NCBI RefSeq assembly: GCF_018883605.1
Contig: NZ_JAHLEM010000038.1
Span: 26,513 to 90,512 of the forward strand
DNA: 64,000 nucleotides
Direction of reading: 5' to 3'
From: Streptomyces niphimycinicus
GTDB lineage: Bacteria > Actinomycetota > Actinomycetes > Streptomycetales > Streptomycetaceae
This document shows positions 17,244 through 27,200 of the stretch, piece after piece. Within the stretch, counting starts at the first letter, position 1, and every line of letters begins with the position of its first letter. The position numbers and the translations under genes are program-made. The notes below the pieces were generated by a model. The model worked only from the letters and a program-made list of their open reading frames with translations, ran no database searches and had not been told where the DNA came from.

Positions 17244-18209
17244 CTACGCGCGGCGGGCCGCGAAGACCGCCGCGCCCAGGAGGGCCTGGTCCTCGCCGTC
17301 GTCGCGTACCGACAGGGTGAGTCGTGCGAGCCGCGGGTCGTGGTGGGTCAGACCGGCGTGGAGGGGTGGGCCTATCAGGGGCCATGCGGCCGTGATGGAG
17401 CCGCCGAAGACCACCGTGTCGGCCTCGAAGGCGGTCAGCCAGGGGGCGAGGGTGTCGCCGAGGGCGCGCAGGGCCGAGGTGATGATGTCGCGGGCGGTGG
17501 TGTCGGCCACGGCGAGGGCCGTCAGTTCCCGCAGTCCGTCGACGGGTCGGCCGGTGCGGTCCGTGTAGCGGGCGGTCATGGCCCGGGGGGAGACCGTGTC
17601 CTCCAGCGGACGGCCGTCCACGGTGAGCAGGTCGACGCGGCCCTCGGGCGGCACGCGCGGGTCGTCCTCGACGATCCTCCCCCGGTCCAGGAACGCGGAG
17701 CCGATCCCCGTGCCGAGTGTGATCGCGACGAGGCGCCCGCTTGCGGTGTGCACCGTGTGCCGGGCGCCGAGCGCGAAGGCGGAGGCGTCGTTGAGGAACC
17801 GCAGCCCGGCCGGGCGCGGGTTCAGCCGGGGCGTCAGGAGCTGGCCGACGGCGAGGCCGTCCAGCGAGGCGAACTTGCCGACGCCGTGGTAGCGGGCGAT
17901 GCCGCGCGCGTAGTCGAACGGCCCCGGGACCGCGATGCCCCAGGTGCCGCGGACCGCACGCGCGCCGGGGGCGGTCGCCGAGAGCACGCCGCCCGCGGTC
18001 TCGGCGAGCGCGGCGAGGAAGTCCTCGGGGCCGATGTCGGGCGCGAGCGGCAGGCGGCGCCTGGTGCCGTCGGCGATCCGGGCCCGGTCGAGGTCGACGG
18101 CCGCCCCGGTGACATGGGAACCGCCCACTTCGAGGACGGGCACGAGGGGAGGCGGCACGACTCTGGACGGCATAACGCTGGGCGGCACGGGACCTCCGGA
18201 AACCGTCAT
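17244..18209 (-). CDS. ROK-family sugar kinase-like protein
   Basis: 321 residues. N-terminal phosphate loop LEVGGSHVTGAAVD and the second ATP segment ITLGTGIGSAFL fit ROK, as does NDASAFALG with the substrate/catalytic Asp region. Unlike typical ROK kinases it has no cysteine at all, so the conserved zinc-binding CxCGxxGCxE motif is absent; the equivalent place reads EDTVSPRAMTARY. Third gene of the minus-strand run with the phosphomannose-isomerase-like and LacI genes (6 bp after LacI), so mannose or fructose phosphorylation is the likely job, provided that it is still catalytic. Confidence 0.86.
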   Translation of the reverse strand: MTVSGGPVPPSVMPSRVVPPPLVPVLEVGGSHVTGAAVDLDRARIADGTRRRLPLAPDIGPEDFLAALAETAGGVLSATAPGARAVRGTWGIAVPGPFDYARGIARYHGVGKFASLDGLAVGQLLTPRLNPRPAGLRFLNDASAFALGARHTVHTASGRLVAITLGTGIGSAFLDRGRIVEDDPRVPPEGRVDLLTVDGRPLEDTVSPRAMTARYTDRTGRPVDGLRELTALAVADTTARDIITSALRALGDTLAPWLTAFEADTVVFGGSITAAWPLIGPPLHAGLTHHDPRLARLTLSVRDDGEDQALLGAAVFAARRA

Positions 18210-18215
18210 CGGCGC

Positions 18216-19238
18216 CTACCGCGGCGCCGGATGGTCGACAAGTGTGGTCGCGATCGTCACGCGCCGCGACGGCTGCGGGGCGGTGCTCGCCTGGCGCTCG
18301 AAGAGCAGCGTCGCCGCGGCCCGGCCGACCTCGACCGGGTCGTAGGAGACGACGGTGAGCGGCAGGTGCAGCATGTCGGCGAGTTCGATGTCGTCGAAGC
18401 CCGCGAGGGCGACCGGCTCCTGGTCCCGCGCGCGGTCCCGCAGGGCGCGCAGCGCGCCGACCGTGTTCCGGTTGTTGGCGGTGAGCAGCGCGGTCGGCGG
18501 GTCCGGCAGGGCGAGCATGGCGCGGGCCGCCTGCTCCGCGAGCGCGCTGTCGCTCCGGTGCCGGCTGACGTACCGCTCGTCGAGCGCGATGCCCGCCTCC
18601 TCCAGCGCCACCGCATAGCCGCGGAAGCGCTCGGAACCCGTCCACAGCGACGGTGGCAGACCGAGGAAGCCGATGCGGCGGTGGCCGCGGGCGATGAGCC
18701 GGCGGCAGGCGTCCCGGGTGCCGCCGAAGTCGTCGACGAGGACGCAGTCCACGTCGATGCCCATCGGCGGACTGGCGGCGAGCACCACCGGGACGTCGCG
18801 CAGCCGGGTCCCGGCGAGGTGGCTGTGGTCATGCCCGGCCGGGACGACGACCAGGCCGTCCACGCCGCGGTCCACCAGGTCGGCCACCACCCCGCGTTCG
18901 GCGGCCGGGTCCTCCCCGGTGCTGCCGAGCATGACCCGTGCGCCGTAGCCCACACAGATCTGTTCGAGGCCCACGGCGAGTTGGGAGTAGAACGGGTTCG
19001 CCAGATTGGTCACGACCAGGCCGATGAGCTCGTTCGGACCCCCCGAACGCAGCTCGCGGGCCCGCTTGTTGGGGCGGTAGCCGAGGGCCTCCACCTCGGC
19101 GAGCACCCGCTGTCGGGTGGCCTCGCCGATGCCGCGCTGACCGCGCAGCGCGCGGGAGACGGTCATCGGGCTGACGCCGAGCCGCGCGGCCACGTCCCGC
19201 ATGGTGAGGGCCGGTTCGGAACCCGAGTGTGCGCTCAT
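18216..19238 (-). CDS. LacI-family transcriptional regulator of the mannoside locus
   Basis: 340 residues. N-terminal HTH LTMRDVAARLGVSPMTVSRAL with the hinge helix ALGYRPNKRARELRSG, then a periplasmic-binding-protein-like sensor domain (GLVVTNLANPFYSQLAVGLE; GVDGLVVVPAGHDHS; ALAGFDDIELADML). Its start overlaps the stop of the upstream isomerase-like gene by four bases (ATGA arrangement), so they are translationally coupled. Palindromes of LacI type lie upstream of the operon at 21097-21148, between it and the divergent ABC/mannosidase operon; repression of both, relieved by a mannose-derived sugar, is inferred. Confidence 0.93.
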   Translation of the reverse strand: MSAHSGSEPALTMRDVAARLGVSPMTVSRALRGQRGIGEATRQRVLAEVEALGYRPNKRARELRSGGPNELIGLVVTNLANPFYSQLAVGLEQICVGYGARVMLGSTGEDPAAERGVVADLVDRGVDGLVVVPAGHDHSHLAGTRLRDVPVVLAASPPMGIDVDCVLVDDFGGTRDACRRLIARGHRRIGFLGLPPSLWTGSERFRGYAVALEEAGIALDERYVSRHRSDSALAEQAARAMLALPDPPTALLTANNRNTVGALRALRDRARDQEPVALAGFDDIELADMLHLPLTVVSYDPVEVGRAAATLLFERQASTAPQPSRRVTIATTLVDHPAPR

Positions 19239-21076
19239 ACCACCTGTGCCTTCACCAGACGGACCGGCTCCGGCCCCTGATTGTGCACACGGTAGGAGGT
19301 GGCGGACGCCGGGACTGCGAGAGTCTCCGCATAGTGTACGGAGTGCCGGTGCCCGGCGGCGGTGGTGATGACCGCGCCCTGCCCGTCCACCACGGTCAGC
19401 ACATGGAAGCGGCCGTCGGTCCGCTGCTCGGCGGTCCGGCCCGGTTCGACGGCGATCCGGTGCACCTGGAAGAACATCGCCGGCAGCGCGCCGAGCAACT
19501 CCTCCGTCCAGCCGTCGCCGGAGGGCAGCGGCCGGGGCCGCTGGACCAGTTCGCGGGCGACCGCGTCGCCCGACCGCGCCGGGTCGAGGTTGCGGAAGGC
19601 GTGCTCCACGTGCACGGCGCGCTGCCGGTCCGCCGCGTCCCGCCGCAGCCAGTCGTAGAACCGCAGGGAGTACAGGTAGGGGGTGGCGCTGACTTCGAGG
19701 ACGACATTGCCCTCGCCGCTGCCGTGCGGCGTACCGGCCGGGACCAGGTAGAGCTGCCCGGCCTCGGCGGGAAACACCTGCACATACCGCTCGATGTCGA
19801 ACGGTGTGCCGTGTGCGTCGGCGGCGTGCGCGCTGTGGTGGAACGCCTCGACATCGGCGCCCTCGCGCAGTCCGAGGAAGACCTTGCTGTGGTCCCCGGC
19901 GTGCATCAGGTAGTAGGTCTCGTGCTGGGTGTACGGCCAGCCGAAGACATCACGCATGTCGTCGGGCCTGGGGTGGCAGTGGACGGAGAGGTTGCCGCCG
20001 CCGACGGTGTCGAGGTAGTCGAAGCGCACGGGGAACGACGTGCCGAACATCTCGTGCACGGCGGGGCCGAGCACATCCACCGGGGAGAGCGCGACCACGA
20101 GCTGGAACGGCACCTCCACACAGCGGGAGGCGTCGTCGCCGAGCAGGACACCGCTCTCCGGCGCGATCAGCTCGTAGCCGAGGGCGGTGTTCTCCGCGTC
20201 CGGGTTGTGACCGAGCGTCTCCTGTCCCCAGTGGCCGCCCCACGGCGTGGAGTTGAAGGTCGGCCGGGTACGGAAGGGGCGGGTGGCGAGCGACCGGCAG
20301 GTCTCGCGCAGCGCCTGCCCGCCGATCGATGCCGGGGCGGCGGTATCGGTAACGTCGATCCAGCGGTCGATCCGCCCCGCCATCTGGTCGCGATGGCGGT
20401 CGAGCAGCGGCCAGTCGATGTAGAGCAGCCGCCGCAGGGTCGGCGGCTCGTCCTCGGGCGCCGCGAGGTGGCGGCCCCGGCCGCGCTTGACCGCCGCCTC
20501 CGCGTACCGCTTCGGCAGATCGGCCCACCACAGGACGTCGGCGTCCGCGAGCGCGGCGCCGGGCCCGAGCAGGACGCGCAGCGCGCCGCCTCCCGCCGGG
20601 CCTGAATCTCCCGCGCCGCCCTCCCCCGGGGCGGATTCACCCGGCCCGGATTCCCCCGGGCCGGATTCACCCGCACCGATCTCCCCCGGGGCGGCGAGCC
20701 CCGCCAGGGCCCGCGGGTCCAACAGGTCGGACAGCTCGCCCCCGGCCAGGCGCGCGAAGTCGGGGTCGTCCCGCAGCTCTTCGGAGTCCGTGAGCCGCCG
20801 TACCGTCTCCCAGTCGCGCACCGCCGTGCGGACGTCCGCGAACTCCACCGGGGTGCGCCGATCGTCGAACGCCGCACGCAGCCCGGCGGCGACGGCGGCC
20901 CAGTCCAGTACGGCGGGGCCGTCCACGGCGAGGACCCGGGTCCCCTTCGGGAGCGTCCCGGCCGCTTCGGTCCAGCCGACGGCGACCGTGTCGGCGAGGA
21001 CGGGATAGCACGGTGTCGGATCGTACTGCGATGCCTTCTGCGGTGCCTTCGCCTTGACCTGCGGAGCCTCGCCCAT
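19235..21076 (-). CDS. Class I mannose-6-phosphate isomerase-like cupin protein with N-terminal extension
   Basis: 613 residues, far longer than ordinary PMI. The C-terminal half has the cupin metal-site pattern SVHCHPRPDDM (365-375), QHETYYLMHAG (384-394) and LVPAGTPHGSGEGNVVLE, as in type I phosphomannose isomerases (mannose-6-phosphate to fructose-6-phosphate). The N-terminal 240 residues, with VLWWADLPKRYAEAA and LLYIDWPLLDRHRDQM, look like a degenerate kinase-type domain without a phosphate loop (inference). Residues 131-164 are a low-complexity Gly/Glu/Ser/Pro repeat insert. First gene of the operon with LacI and ROK, divergent from the importer: it would feed mannose into glycolysis. 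Confidence 0.82.
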   Translation of the reverse strand: MGEAPQVKAKAPQKASQYDPTPCYPVLADTVAVGWTEAAGTLPKGTRVLAVDGPAVLDWAAVAAGLRAAFDDRRTPVEFADVRTAVRDWETVRRLTDSEELRDDPDFARLAGGELSDLLDPRALAGLAAPGEIGAGESGPGESGPGESAPGEGGAGDSGPAGGGALRVLLGPGAALADADVLWWADLPKRYAEAAVKRGRGRHLAAPEDEPPTLRRLLYIDWPLLDRHRDQMAGRIDRWIDVTDTAAPASIGGQALRETCRSLATRPFRTRPTFNSTPWGGHWGQETLGHNPDAENTALGYELIAPESGVLLGDDASRCVEVPFQLVVALSPVDVLGPAVHEMFGTSFPVRFDYLDTVGGGNLSVHCHPRPDDMRDVFGWPYTQHETYYLMHAGDHSKVFLGLREGADVEAFHHSAHAADAHGTPFDIERYVQVFPAEAGQLYLVPAGTPHGSGEGNVVLEVSATPYLYSLRFYDWLRRDAADRQRAVHVEHAFRNLDPARSGDAVARELVQRPRPLPSGDGWTEELLGALPAMFFQVHRIAVEPGRTAEQRTDGRFHVLTVVDGQGAVITTAAGHRHSVHYAETLAVPASATSYRVHNQGPEPVRLVKAQVV

Positions 21077-21096
21077 GTCACCAATCCCGTGAGATA

Positions 21097-21148
21097 CGTT
21101 AACGCGCGTCTAGTCAAACCACCTGCACGCCTGTACGTTACCGATAAC
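21097..21148. promoter_or_regulatory. LacI-type operators in the divergent mannoside promoter region
   Basis: CGTTAACG at 21097-21104 is a perfect 8-bp palindrome with central C-G-like LacI half-sites, and GTTA-CCGA-TAAC at 21137-21148 is a spaced version of the same half-sites. They are 33 bp apart in the 109-bp gap between the isomerase-like gene and the sugar-binding-protein gene, suited to repression of both by the locus LacI regulator. Confidence 0.6.
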
Positions 21149-21185
21149 TTACCAGGTCGGTGATTCCGTGACGAGGGGGTCTCAG

Positions 21186-22484
21186 ATGGGGTCGATCGAC
21201 ATGCCACAGGGGACCAGCCGCCGCAGGGTGTTGGCCTCCTCCTTCGCAGCCGTATCCGGTCTCGCGCTCAGTGCGTGCGCACGGGGTTCGATGAGCCGGC
21301 CCGCACCGGCCGACGTGGTCTCGGTGTTCAACGACAACCCCACCTGGGCGCCGGGTTTCCGGGCGGCGGGCAGCCAATTGCGGCCGCTGTCCGGCTTCCG
21401 GCTCGCGCCGCGGGCGGTTCCCAACGTCAGCAACTACCAGCAGATCGTGCGGATGTCGGCGCAGACCGACTCCACGGCCGATCTCATCAAGTGGTGGAAC
21501 GGCTACCGGCTGCGTGACGTCGTCCGTGCCGGGATCCTCGCCGATGTCACCGACGCCTGGGACGAGGCGGCCCGGCGCGGCTGGAGCGACGACACCGCGT
21601 TGCGCGAGACCTTCAGCCACGAAGGACGGCAGTACGGCGTCCCGCTCTACAAGTCGTACTACGTGGTCTTCCACAGCCGGTCCGTATTCAAGCGGCTCGG
21701 TGTGGAGGTGCCGACGACATGGCAGCAGTTCCTCGACGTGGTGGACGCCGCCCACGCCAAGGGCATCACGCCGATCGCCTCCGGTGGGGCGACCACCTGG
21801 GAGTCGTCGATCTGGTTCCAGCAGCTCGTCAACGGGCTGGACCACCGCTTCTACCTCGACCTCACGGCAGGCAAAGCCTCGTACACCGACGAGGTGTGCC
21901 GGCGCGCGATGGCCGTGTGGAGCGATCTGTACCGGCGGGGCGCGTTCTCCTCGCCCGACGTCTTGCCCGAGGACGTGCCGGGCCAGTTCGCGCAGGGCCG
22001 CACCGCCATGTGCCTCCACGGCACCTGGAACACCGGGGCGTTCCGAGACGCCGGGGTCAAGGACGCCGACCTCGGCGCGTTCCTGCTGCCTCCGCCGCCC
22101 GGCGGCAACCGCTCGGTGCTCGTGGAGAGCGGTGTGCTGGCGGTGTCGGCCAACGCTCACAAGCGCGACGCCGCCCGCGCCGTGGCCCGCGCCTGGCTCG
22201 ACCCGGCGGTCCAGAGGGCGTGGACGGGATTCCTCCGGGACACCTCCGCCGACCCGCGCGTGGTGCCGGACGTGGGCACGGTGCGCCAGGTCGCCGCCCA
22301 GGTGCGGCGGGAGCGGCCGACGCAGGCCAACCGCTACTGGGAGGCATCGCCCCCGGTACTGATCGAAGGGAACGTCCAGGACCTGAGCGCCTTCATGACC
22401 GACCCCACCCCCGCGAAGGCGACGCGGACCCTGACGAACATGCAGCACCGAGCCGACAAGGAGTGGAAGGTGTGGACGTCCTGA
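21186..22484 (+). CDS. Sugar ABC transporter, extracellular solute-binding lipoprotein
   Basis: 432 residues from the ATG at 21186 (GAGGGGG 7 bases upstream; an in-frame GTG at 21168 would cover that site). The N-terminus SRRRVLASSFAAVSGLALSAC is a twin-arginine-like lipoprotein signal, with lipobox LSAC and Cys31 as the lipidated residue. The rest is a family-1-type binding protein (KSYYVVFHSRSVFKRLGVEV, then PTTWQQFLDVVDAA; FAQGRTAMCLHGTWNTGAF). Ligand not readable, but location beside the alpha-mannosidase points to mannosides or mannose-containing oligosaccharides. It overlaps the next gene by 13 bases. Confidence 0.93.
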   Translation: MGSIDMPQGTSRRRVLASSFAAVSGLALSACARGSMSRPAPADVVSVFNDNPTWAPGFRAAGSQLRPLSGFRLAPRAVPNVSNYQQIVRMSAQTDSTADLIKWWNGYRLRDVVRAGILADVTDAWDEAARRGWSDDTALRETFSHEGRQYGVPLYKSYYVVFHSRSVFKRLGVEVPTTWQQFLDVVDAAHAKGITPIASGGATTWESSIWFQQLVNGLDHRFYLDLTAGKASYTDEVCRRAMAVWSDLYRRGAFSSPDVLPEDVPGQFAQGRTAMCLHGTWNTGAFRDAGVKDADLGAFLLPPPPGGNRSVLVESGVLAVSANAHKRDAARAVARAWLDPAVQRAWTGFLRDTSADPRVVPDVGTVRQVAAQVRRERPTQANRYWEASPPVLIEGNVQDLSAFMTDPTPAKATRTLTNMQHRADKEWKVWTS

Positions 22485-23427
22485 CCACTGCCGACGAGGC
22501 AGCCAGCCGAACGGGGCCACACCGGCCCAAGCCACTTGTGCCCGATCCGCCCTCCGCCCGCTTCCGCGCCACCGCCTGGGTGGGCGCGTTCCTCGCCCCC
22601 GCCGTGGCGCGGTCCTGCTGCTCCTGGTCGTGCCCTTCCTGGTCACCGCATGGCGCAGCCTCTTCGACGACAACGGCATCACCGCCCGCTTCGTCGGCCT
22701 GTCCAACTACACCGCGCTGTTCACCGACCCCGACTTCGGCCAGTCACTGCTGAACACCCTGCTCTGGGTGGTGGGCACGCTGGTCCTTCCCGTGCTGCTG
22801 GGGCTGCTTCTCGCGGTACTGACCCACTCGATGCGCTGGGGCGCGGTGGCCCGCACCGCCGTGATCATCCCGTACGCGCTCTCCGGCTCGGCCACGGCGC
22901 TGCTGTGGACGTTCCTGCTGAGGAGCGACGGAGCGGTCAACCAGACGCTGGCCGCGGTGGGGCTCGGCGGCTGGCAGCAGGAGTGGCTGCTGCACTGGCC
23001 GATGAACACCTTCGTCATGATCCTGGCGACGACGTGGCAGGCGACCGGGGCCTCGCTGATCCTGTTCCTGATCGGGCTCCAGACCATTCCCACGGAGACC
23101 ATCGAGGCAGCCCGGCTCGACGGCGCGCAGGGCCTCCAGCTCTTCCTGCGCGTGATCGTGCCGCAACTGCGGCCGATGACCGTCGTGGTGGTGGGCATGT
23201 CCATCGTCAACAGCCTCAAGACCTTCGACATCGTGTGGCTGCTCACCCAGGGCGGCCCCGGAACGACCTCCGAAACGCTCGCGCTGACGATGTACCGGCA
23301 GACCTTCACCCTCAACCGGTACGGCTACGGGGCGGCCGTCTCCGTCGTCCTTACCGTCGTCGTCATCGCCGCCTCCTGGCTCTACCTGCGGCAACAGGTG
23401 CGGCAGCGGTCCGGGGAGGGCGTATGA
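22472..23427 (+). pseudogene. Sugar ABC transporter permease 1 (MalF type) with an apparent -1 frameshift
   Basis: Starts at a GTG (22472) inside the binding-protein gene and reads DEAASRTGPHRP, then AWVGAFLAPAVA; at about 22612 the frame must step back one base to continue as AVLLLLVVPFLVTAWRSLFD. After that the gene is complete, with the permease EAA loop (TIEAARLDGAQGLQLFLRVI) and six predicted helices. Because the rest of the operon is intact, a single missing base (real or a sequencing error) is the simplest reading. Internal ATG starts are possible but would remove the first helix. It would form the inner-membrane channel with the next permease; no ATPase gene is present, so a shared MsiK-type ATPase is presumed. 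Confidence 0.85.
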
Positions 23428-24236
23428 CCGGCAAAACGGCGCGCGGCGTCCTGGTCACCCTGGTCTCCGTGCTGTGGCTGGTGCCGACCTGGCTGGTCGT
23501 CGTCAACGCCTTCACCCCGGCCGAGCAGTACACCGGATCGCCACGGTGGTGGTTCGCCTCCCCGGGGCTGTTCGCCAACATCCGGGCCGCGTTCGAGAGC
23601 GCCGACGTCGGGCGGGGGCTGCTCAACACGCTGCTGTACGCGGTGATCGGCGCGGCGGTGGCGGTGCTGATCGCGGCACTCGCCTCGTTCGCCGTCACCG
23701 TGATGCCGGTGCGGCGGCCCGGATTCTGGTTCTGGTTCATCTTCACCGGCACCGTGCTGCCCCTCCAGACGTTTCTGTCCCCGCTGTTCACCGGGTACGC
23801 CGCCACCGGCCTCTACGACACCCAGTACGGCATGCTGCTGATCTACGTGGCGCTGACCATCCCCTTCGCGTTCTTCATCAACCGCAACTTCATGCTCACC
23901 GTGCCAAGGGAGATCTCCGAGGCGGCCCAGCTCGACGGCGTGAACTGGCCGTCGATGTTCCTGCGGATCCATCTGCCGCTGGCCAGGAACGCGCTGCTGG
24001 CCGCGTTCATCTTCCAGTTCACCTGGATCTGGAACGATCTGCTGTTCGGCATCACCCTGTCGCTCAGCCCGAATGTGCGGCCGGTGACGGCCACACTGGC
24101 CGACCTCGGCGGCAACTACTCCACGGTGGGGCCGCCCGTCGTGCTCGCCGGCGCGCTCCTGGCGTCGCTGCCGACCGTGATCCTCTTCTTCGTGTTCCAG
24201 CGCTTCTTCGTCAACAGCCTGCGGCTCACGGCCTGA
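23424..24236 (+). CDS. Sugar ABC transporter permease 2 (MalG type)
   Basis: 270 residues; ATG overlaps the stop of permease 1 by four bases (ATGA). Six membrane segments, starting GVLVTLVSVLWLVPTWLVVV, and the conserved cytoplasmic loop EISEAAQLDGVNWPSMFLRI that contacts the ATPase are clear. It is the partner of the upstream permease in a carbohydrate importer of the CUT1 class. The operon encodes no ATP-binding subunit; in Streptomyces the multi-system ATPase MsiK usually supplies this (family knowledge, not shown here). Confidence 0.93.
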   Translation: MTGKTARGVLVTLVSVLWLVPTWLVVVNAFTPAEQYTGSPRWWFASPGLFANIRAAFESADVGRGLLNTLLYAVIGAAVAVLIAALASFAVTVMPVRRPGFWFWFIFTGTVLPLQTFLSPLFTGYAATGLYDTQYGMLLIYVALTIPFAFFINRNFMLTVPREISEAAQLDGVNWPSMFLRIHLPLARNALLAAFIFQFTWIWNDLLFGITLSLSPNVRPVTATLADLGGNYSTVGPPVVLAGALLASLPTVILFFVFQRFFVNSLRLTA

Positions 24237-24263
24237 ACCGAACCACCCTGGGAGAGAAGACAT

Positions 24264-27200
24264 ATGACGACGCGCGCCCTCGTACGCGACCGCCGCTGGT
24301 CCACCGACAAGGCCCGGACGAGCATGATCGGCCTGGCCGTCGCCGCCACCGCGCGGGCCGGCGGCATGGAACTGCGGGCCCTGCCGGAACACCTCGTACG
24401 CCGCGATGACACCGGCGCCCGGCGCGGCGTGCGCATCCTCGTCTCCGGTGACACGCCCGACACCGGCGACTGGACCTTCGAGGTGGAGGTCGCCGGCCGT
24501 GGCCGGGTGCCCGTCGAGGTGCTGCCCGCGCCCGGCGGGCCACGCCTGATGCTCCCGCTGGAGACCGACCGCCGCGACGTACGGATCCAGGCCCGCAACG
24601 GCGACGTGTCGGCGGTGCTCGCCTTCGCGCTGGAACCGCCGCGGGACTGGACGATCCACCTGGTCCACCACTCGCATCTGGACATCGGCTACACCGATCC
24701 CCAGGGCACCGTCCTCGGCGAACACGTCGCCTTCCTCGACTCCTGCCTCGATCTGACCCGTACCACCGACGGCTGGCCGGATGACGCCAGGTTCCGGTGG
24801 GCCGTGGAGTCGCTGTGGTCGTTCGAGCAGTGGGCCGCCGTCCGGCCGCCGGAGCGGGTCGCGGAGTTCGTCGAGCGGGTCCGGGCCGGCCAGATCGAGC
24901 TGACCGCCATGCCGTACAACCTCCACAGCGACACCTGCTCCACCGACGAACTGCACGAGCTGCTGCGGCTGGCCCACCGGGTGAGGGACACCTACGGGAT
25001 CGATTTCCACTCGGCCATGCAGACCGATGTGCCCGGCTCCGTCGCCGGGCTGCCGGACGCCCTGTCCCCGCTGGGTGTGCGCTATCTGTCGGTGGCGCAC
25101 AACTGGGCCGGGCGCTCGGTGCCCACCACCAACGGCGGGGCACGGCTGCCGCGCCTGTTCCGGTGGCGCGCCCCGTCCGGCAAGGAGGTGCTGGTGTGGA
25201 TGACCGACAGCCCCCACGGCCTGGCCTATATGGAAGGGCCGGTGCTGGGCTTCGACACCTCCTACGCCATGGTGGACGACCTGCTGCCCGCCTATCTGAC
25301 GTCGCTGGCGACCAACCCCTACCCGATACCGCCCGAGCTCCTCGGCTCACCGTCCCCCGCGCCGGGCGAGCGCGAGCCCTATCCGTGGGATGTGCTGCAT
25401 CTGAGGGTGCAGGGCCACTTCGGGGACAACGCGCCGCCGCGGCTGATCCTCGCCGAGACCGTGCGCCGCTGGAACGAGACATGGGACAGCCCCAGGCTGC
25501 GGCTGTCCACCAACACCGACTTCTTCACCGACGCCGAGGCCCGGCTCGGCGACGCCATCCCCGCCTTCGAGGGCGACTGGGGCGACTGGTGGGTCGAGGG
25601 CGTCGGCTCGGGCGCCCGGCCCCAGGCCATGGTGCGCCGCGCCCAGTCCACCGTCACCGACGCCACCACCCTCTACGGCATGGCCGCCCTGGCCTCCCCC
25701 ACGGCGCCCACCGCCGACCTGGCCGCGGCCGCCCGCGGCGGCGCCGACCAGGTGTACCGGTCGGTGTCCCTGTTCAACGAGCACACCTGGGGCGCCTCCG
25801 ACCCGTGGACCCACGGTGACGCGGGCGGCGAGTCGGGCGAGCAGCAGTGGCACTGGAAGTACGGGTACGCGCTGCACGGCGACAACGACGCAGACACCTT
25901 CCTCGACCACGCCTCGGCCGCACTCGGCGCCCTGCTGCCCACCGCGGCCGGCGCCGATGTGACGTACTGGGCCGTCAACACCACGGCGGCGGCCCGCACC
26001 TCGGTCGTGACGGTGTTCCTGCGCGAGAGCCGGGTCCCGCTCAGCAGCACGGTGTCGGTGGCCGACGGCCGCACCGGTGCGGAACTGCCGCTGGTCCAGG
26101 AGGCGCAGACCAACCCGGTCCACCGGGACGCCGGGCGGTGGCTGCACATCCAGGTGCCCGATGTGCCGCCGTTCGGCCTCGTACGGCTGGATGTGACGGT
26201 GACCGGCACGGACGGCGGCAAGGCGGTGGCCTCCCCCGCCGCGCTGCGCCTGGACGGGGGCGAGGAGGGCGAGGAGGGCGAGAAGCGCGGGAACCGCGCC
26301 GTCCCGCTGCCCACCGCCGACGACCTGATCCTGGAGAACGACCATCTGCGCGTCCGCGTCGACCTGACCACGGCCTGTGTGGCGAGCCTCGTCGAAAAGG
26401 CCACCGGCCGCGAACTCGTCGACCAGGACGCCGTCGTCGGCTTCAACGGCTACACCTACGACACCTACACCACCGCGGGCGGCTACAACCACCAGGCCAA
26501 CAAGACCACCGTGAGCGAGGAGCTGGAACTCCTCGGCTCCCGGACCCTGGCCCGCCCCGCCGTACTTCTCGAACGCGTCGACGACGCCCTCGGCCGGCGC
26601 CTCACCTACGAGTACGCGGCCGACGGCGTCCGCCGGGCCCGCACCACGCTCAGCCTCGGCCGTGACGACGCCCACCTGGTGATCGACAACCGCTTCGACA
26701 AACCCGCCACCATGACGAAGGAGAGCGCCTACCTCGCGTTCCCCTTCGCGCTGACGCGGCCCACGGTGCACTACGAGATCACCGGGGCCCTGACCGGCAC
26801 CGGCCTCGCCCATGTGCCCGGCGCGCCCCAGCACATGCGTGCCGTGCGGTCGTTCGTCTCCCTGGCGGACGACGGCGGCCCCGTCGCCTGGATCACCCGG
26901 GACGCGCCGCTGGTCGAGCCGGAGACCATCGCCCTGCCCTACGCGCCCTTCCCCGACTCGACCGCACCGCGCCGGCCCGGCACGGTCTACTCCTGGGTGC
27001 ACAACAACCTCTGGGACACCAACTTCCCGTCCCAGCAGGCGTTCCACACCACCTTCCGCTACGCGGTGGGCGTGCGCCGCGACGGCGAGAGCATCGACGC
27101 CGACGCCCTGGCGCTGCGCACCGCCTACGAGGTCGACCACCCGCTGATCGGCGTGGCGGCGCATGGTGCCCCCGACACGGACCGCCCGGCCGAACGCGCG

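Noticed and set aside
22472..23427. Programmed frameshift in the permease gene
   Set aside because: No slippery heptamer, stem-loop or known precedent in this transporter family; a one-base indel is simpler.
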